DNA of 5,345 bases from Halomonas halophila. GTDB lineage: Bacteria; Pseudomonadota; Gammaproteobacteria; Pseudomonadales; Halomonadaceae. Of this stretch, positions 3,391 to 5,345 are shown piece by piece (position 1 is the stretch's first letter; each line of letters starts with the position of its first letter). Under the pieces are notes generated by a model. It made no database searches. It saw nothing but the letters and a program-made list of their open reading frames with translations, and was not told the origin of the DNA. The position numbers were made by a program, and so were the translations under genes. The DNA is taken from the NCBI GenBank assembly GCA_002433675.1, contig DJIP01000281.1, positions 11,171 to 16,515 of the forward strand, read 5' to 3'.

Positions 3391-5345
3391 TCAGGAGGCG
3401 GAGGGTGATGTCGCCTCGGGTGACTCGGTATCGCTATCGCCTGAGCGTGGCCGGCGACGTTCCACCAGGCGACGCACGCCCACATAGAACAGCGGGGTCA
3501 GCAAGAGCCCAAACAGGGTCACCCCGATCATCCCGTAGAACACCGCCACGCCCATCGCCTGACGCATCTCGCTGCCTGCGCCGGAGGCCAGCATCAGCGG
3601 AATGACGCCAGCGGTGAAGGCCACCGAGGTCATCAGGATCGGCCGCAGGCGCAGGCGACAGGCGGTCAGCACGGCGTCCAGTCGCGACTGTCCCTGGCCC
3701 TGCTGCTCGCGGGCAAACTCCACCAGCAGGATGGCGTTCTTGCAGGCCAGCGCCACCAGCACGATCAAGCCGATGCGGGTGAAGATGTTGTTGTCGCCAC
3801 CGGTCAGCCACACACCGGCCATGGCCGACAGCAGTGTCATCGGCACGATCAGGATGATCGAGAACGGCAACGACCAGCTCTCGTACTGGGCCGCCAGCAC
3901 CAGGAACACCAGCAGCACCACCAGTGGGAAGACGTAGATCATGGTGTTGCCCGCCAGCACCTGCTGGTAGGTCACCTCGGTCCACTCGTAGGCCACGCCA
4001 GCCGGCAGGGTGGTGGCCAGCACTTCCTCGATCGCCTGTTTGGCCTGGTCACTGGACATGCCCGGCGCCGGCGAGCCGTTGATGTCGGCGCTGACGAAGG
4101 TGTTGTAGTGCATGACCCGGTCTGGCCCGGTGGTCGGGCTGATCTCGACGAAGCTGCCCAGCGGGATCATCCGGCCGTCGTTGCTGCGCACCTTGAGCTG
4201 GCGGATGGCCTCGGCGTCCAGGCGGTATTCGGCGTCGGCCTGGGCGCGCACCTGGTAGGTCCGCCCGAAGCGGTTGATGTCGTTGACGTACAGCGACCCC
4301 AGGTAGATCTGCAGGGTGTCGAACACCGCGTCCAGCGAGACATTCATCACCAGCGCCTGCTCGCGGTCGACCTCCACGTCGTACTGCGGTACCTGGATGC
4401 GGTAGCTCGAGTAGACACCGGCCAGCCGCGGGTCCTGGTTGGCGGCGCCAACCACCGCCTGGGTCGCCTCGAACAGCCCGTCGAAGCCGACATTGCCGCG
4501 GTCCTGAAGCTGCAGCTTGAAGCCCCCTGTAGTGCCGAGGCCAAGGATCGGCGGAGGCGGGAATACCGCCACGTAGGCCTCGTCGATCTGGGCGAACTGG
4601 GCATTGAGGCGGCCGGCGATGGCGCCGGCCGAGAGCTCCGGCGACTGGCGCTCGTCGAAGGGCGCAAGCGGGGTAAAGACGATGCCCGAGTTGGAGGCAT
4701 TGACGAAGCCATTCACCGAAAGACCGGGGAAGGCCACGGTGTGGGCCACGCCTGGCGTTGCCAGGGCGATCTCCTGCATCTCGGCGAGCACCTCGCTGGT
4801 GCGCTCGAGGCTCGCGGCGTCGGGCAACTGGGCCATGGCCACCAGGTACTGCTTGTCCTGGGACGGAATAAAGCCGCCGGGTACCTCCTGAAACAGCTTG
4901 CCGGTGAGTCCCAGCAACGCCAGGTAGCCGAGACCGACGATCAGCCCGAAGCGCAGCAGGCGACGAATCAGCCCGGTGTAGCCCCGCGACATGGCAGCGA
5001 AGGCCCGGTTGAAGGGGCTGAACAGCCAGCGGCCGAACACGGCGTCGATCAGTCGGGTCAGCCAGTCGGGCCTCGCCCCGTGGGGCTTGAGCAACAGTGC
5101 CGACAGCGCCGGTGACAGGGTCAGCGAGTTGAACGCCGAGATCAGCGTCGAGATGGTGATGGTCAGCGCGAACTGCTGGTAGAACTGGCCGGTCAGACCG
5201 CTGATGAAGGCGGTCGGCACGAACACCGCGGTCAGCACCAGGGCGATGGCGATGATCGGCCCGGTGACCTCGCTCATGGCGATGCGGGTGGCTTCAAAAG
5301 GCGAATGACCGAGTTCGATATTGCGCTCGACGTTCTCCACCACCA
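3391..5345 (-). CDS. RND multidrug efflux pump inner-membrane subunit, MexF/OqxB-like (HAE1 family), C-terminal part only
   Basis: About 650 residues are visible; the gene is open through the right edge, so about 410 N-terminal residues are missing if it has the usual length near 1060. It begins in TM4 at VVENVERNIE, just after the proton-relay aspartates of AcrB (D407/D408), which fall outside. Visible parts: TM5-6 (about 25-85 of the visible protein), TM7 (about 132-152) followed by VPGGFIPSQDKQYLV, the second periplasmic porter and docking loop (about 160-465), and TM8-12 (about 470-630). Lys535 in ACKNAILLVEF corresponds to AcrB K940 and Arg567 in RLRPILMTS to R971, both in the proton relay. 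Stretches such as FPPPPILGLGTTGGF, TLQIYLGSLYVNDINRFGRTYQV and PDRVMHYN are close to MexF as I recall it. Such pumps export amphiphilic drugs (chloramphenicol, quinolones in MexF) with a periplasmic adaptor and an outer-membrane channel. The tail (631-650) is rich in Ser, Pro, Glu and Asp. No channel gene follows; the adaptor would be off the right edge. Confidence 0.93.
   Translation of the reverse strand, partial: VVENVERNIELGHSPFEATRIAMSEVTGPIIAIALVLTAVFVPTAFISGLTGQFYQQFALTITISTLISAFNSLTLSPALSALLLKPHGARPDWLTRLIDAVFGRWLFSPFNRAFAAMSRGYTGLIRRLLRFGLIVGLGYLALLGLTGKLFQEVPGGFIPSQDKQYLVAMAQLPDAASLERTSEVLAEMQEIALATPGVAHTVAFPGLSVNGFVNASNSGIVFTPLAPFDERQSPELSAGAIAGRLNAQFAQIDEAYVAVFPPPPILGLGTTGGFKLQLQDRGNVGFDGLFEATQAVVGAANQDPRLAGVYSSYRIQVPQYDVEVDREQALVMNVSLDAVFDTLQIYLGSLYVNDINRFGRTYQVRAQADAEYRLDAEAIRQLKVRSNDGRMIPLGSFVEISPTTGPDRVMHYNTFVSADINGSPAPGMSSDQAKQAIEEVLATTLPAGVAYEWTEVTYQQVLAGNTMIYVFPLVVLLVFLVLAAQYESWSLPFSIILIVPMTLLSAMAGVWLTGGDNNIFTRIGLIVLVALACKNAILLVEFAREQQGQGQSRLDAVLTACRLRLRPILMTSVAFTAGVIPLMLASGAGSEMRQAMGVAVFYGMIGVTLFGLLLTPLFYVGVRRLVERRRPRSGDSDTESPEATSPSAS

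Noticed and set aside
2589..3485. A 298-codon open frame on the minus strand opposite tetR and through the 43-bp repeats
   Set aside because: The protein has no family features. The repeat period of 43 leaves several minus-strand frames open by chance, which explains the repeated peptide seen there.
4108..5115. A 335-codon open frame on the plus strand inside the RND gene
   Set aside because: It is opposite a well-conserved RND coding sequence; the His-, Gly- and Val-rich product is typical of an antisense frame in GC-rich DNA.

Overview
The window is GC-rich and compactly coded. It looks like chromosomal DNA from a gammaproteobacterium of the Halomonas/Pseudomonas type. That placement is inferred from base composition, clear AGGAG-type ribosome binding sites, a MexF/OqxB-like RND pump and an AhpD-like/TetR pair; no marker gene fixes the taxon. 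I see no insertion sequence, integrase, phage gene or CRISPR array.

Layout from left to right. (1) Bases 1-19 are the 5' end of a tRNA-Arg gene on the minus strand, cut by the window edge. Upstream of it are a leader hairpin and a plausible promoter. (2) Bases 162-950 (+) encode a 262-residue alpha/beta hydrolase of the BAAT/dienelactone hydrolase type with a visible catalytic triad. (3) Bases 983-1666 (-) encode a haloacid dehalogenase type II-like HAD hydrolase with two substituted active-site positions. (4) Bases 1667-1783 are a gap holding two hairpins and a 13-bp tandem duplication. (5) Bases 1784-2338 (-) encode a 184-residue carboxymuconolactone decarboxylase/AhpD-like protein with an intact E-x2-C-x2-C-x3-H motif. 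(6) Bases 2339-2573 are a divergent control region with three copies of a 16-bp palindrome close to TTGAGC-N4-GCTCAA. (7) Bases 2574-3170 (+) encode a TetR-family repressor, the likely reader of those palindromes. (8) Bases 3146-3274 are a 43-bp tandem repeat (three units) starting inside the last codons of tetR, followed by hairpins. (9) Bases 3391-5345 (-) are the C-terminal 650 or so residues of an HAE1-family RND efflux pump of the MexF/OqxB type, whose N-terminal part lies beyond the right edge.

How the parts fit: the most coherent unit is the divergent TetR / AhpD-like pair with its three operators, which looks like a self-contained switch. The TetR has a cysteine (C104) at the place of the redox-sensing C106 of NemR, and its target encodes a CxxC redox-type protein, so sensing of an oxidant or electrophile is a testable idea. 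The HAD gene lies downstream of the AhpD-like gene on the same strand and may be co-transcribed. The RND pump and the BAAT-like hydrolase appear to be independent units. No outer-membrane channel gene follows the pump.
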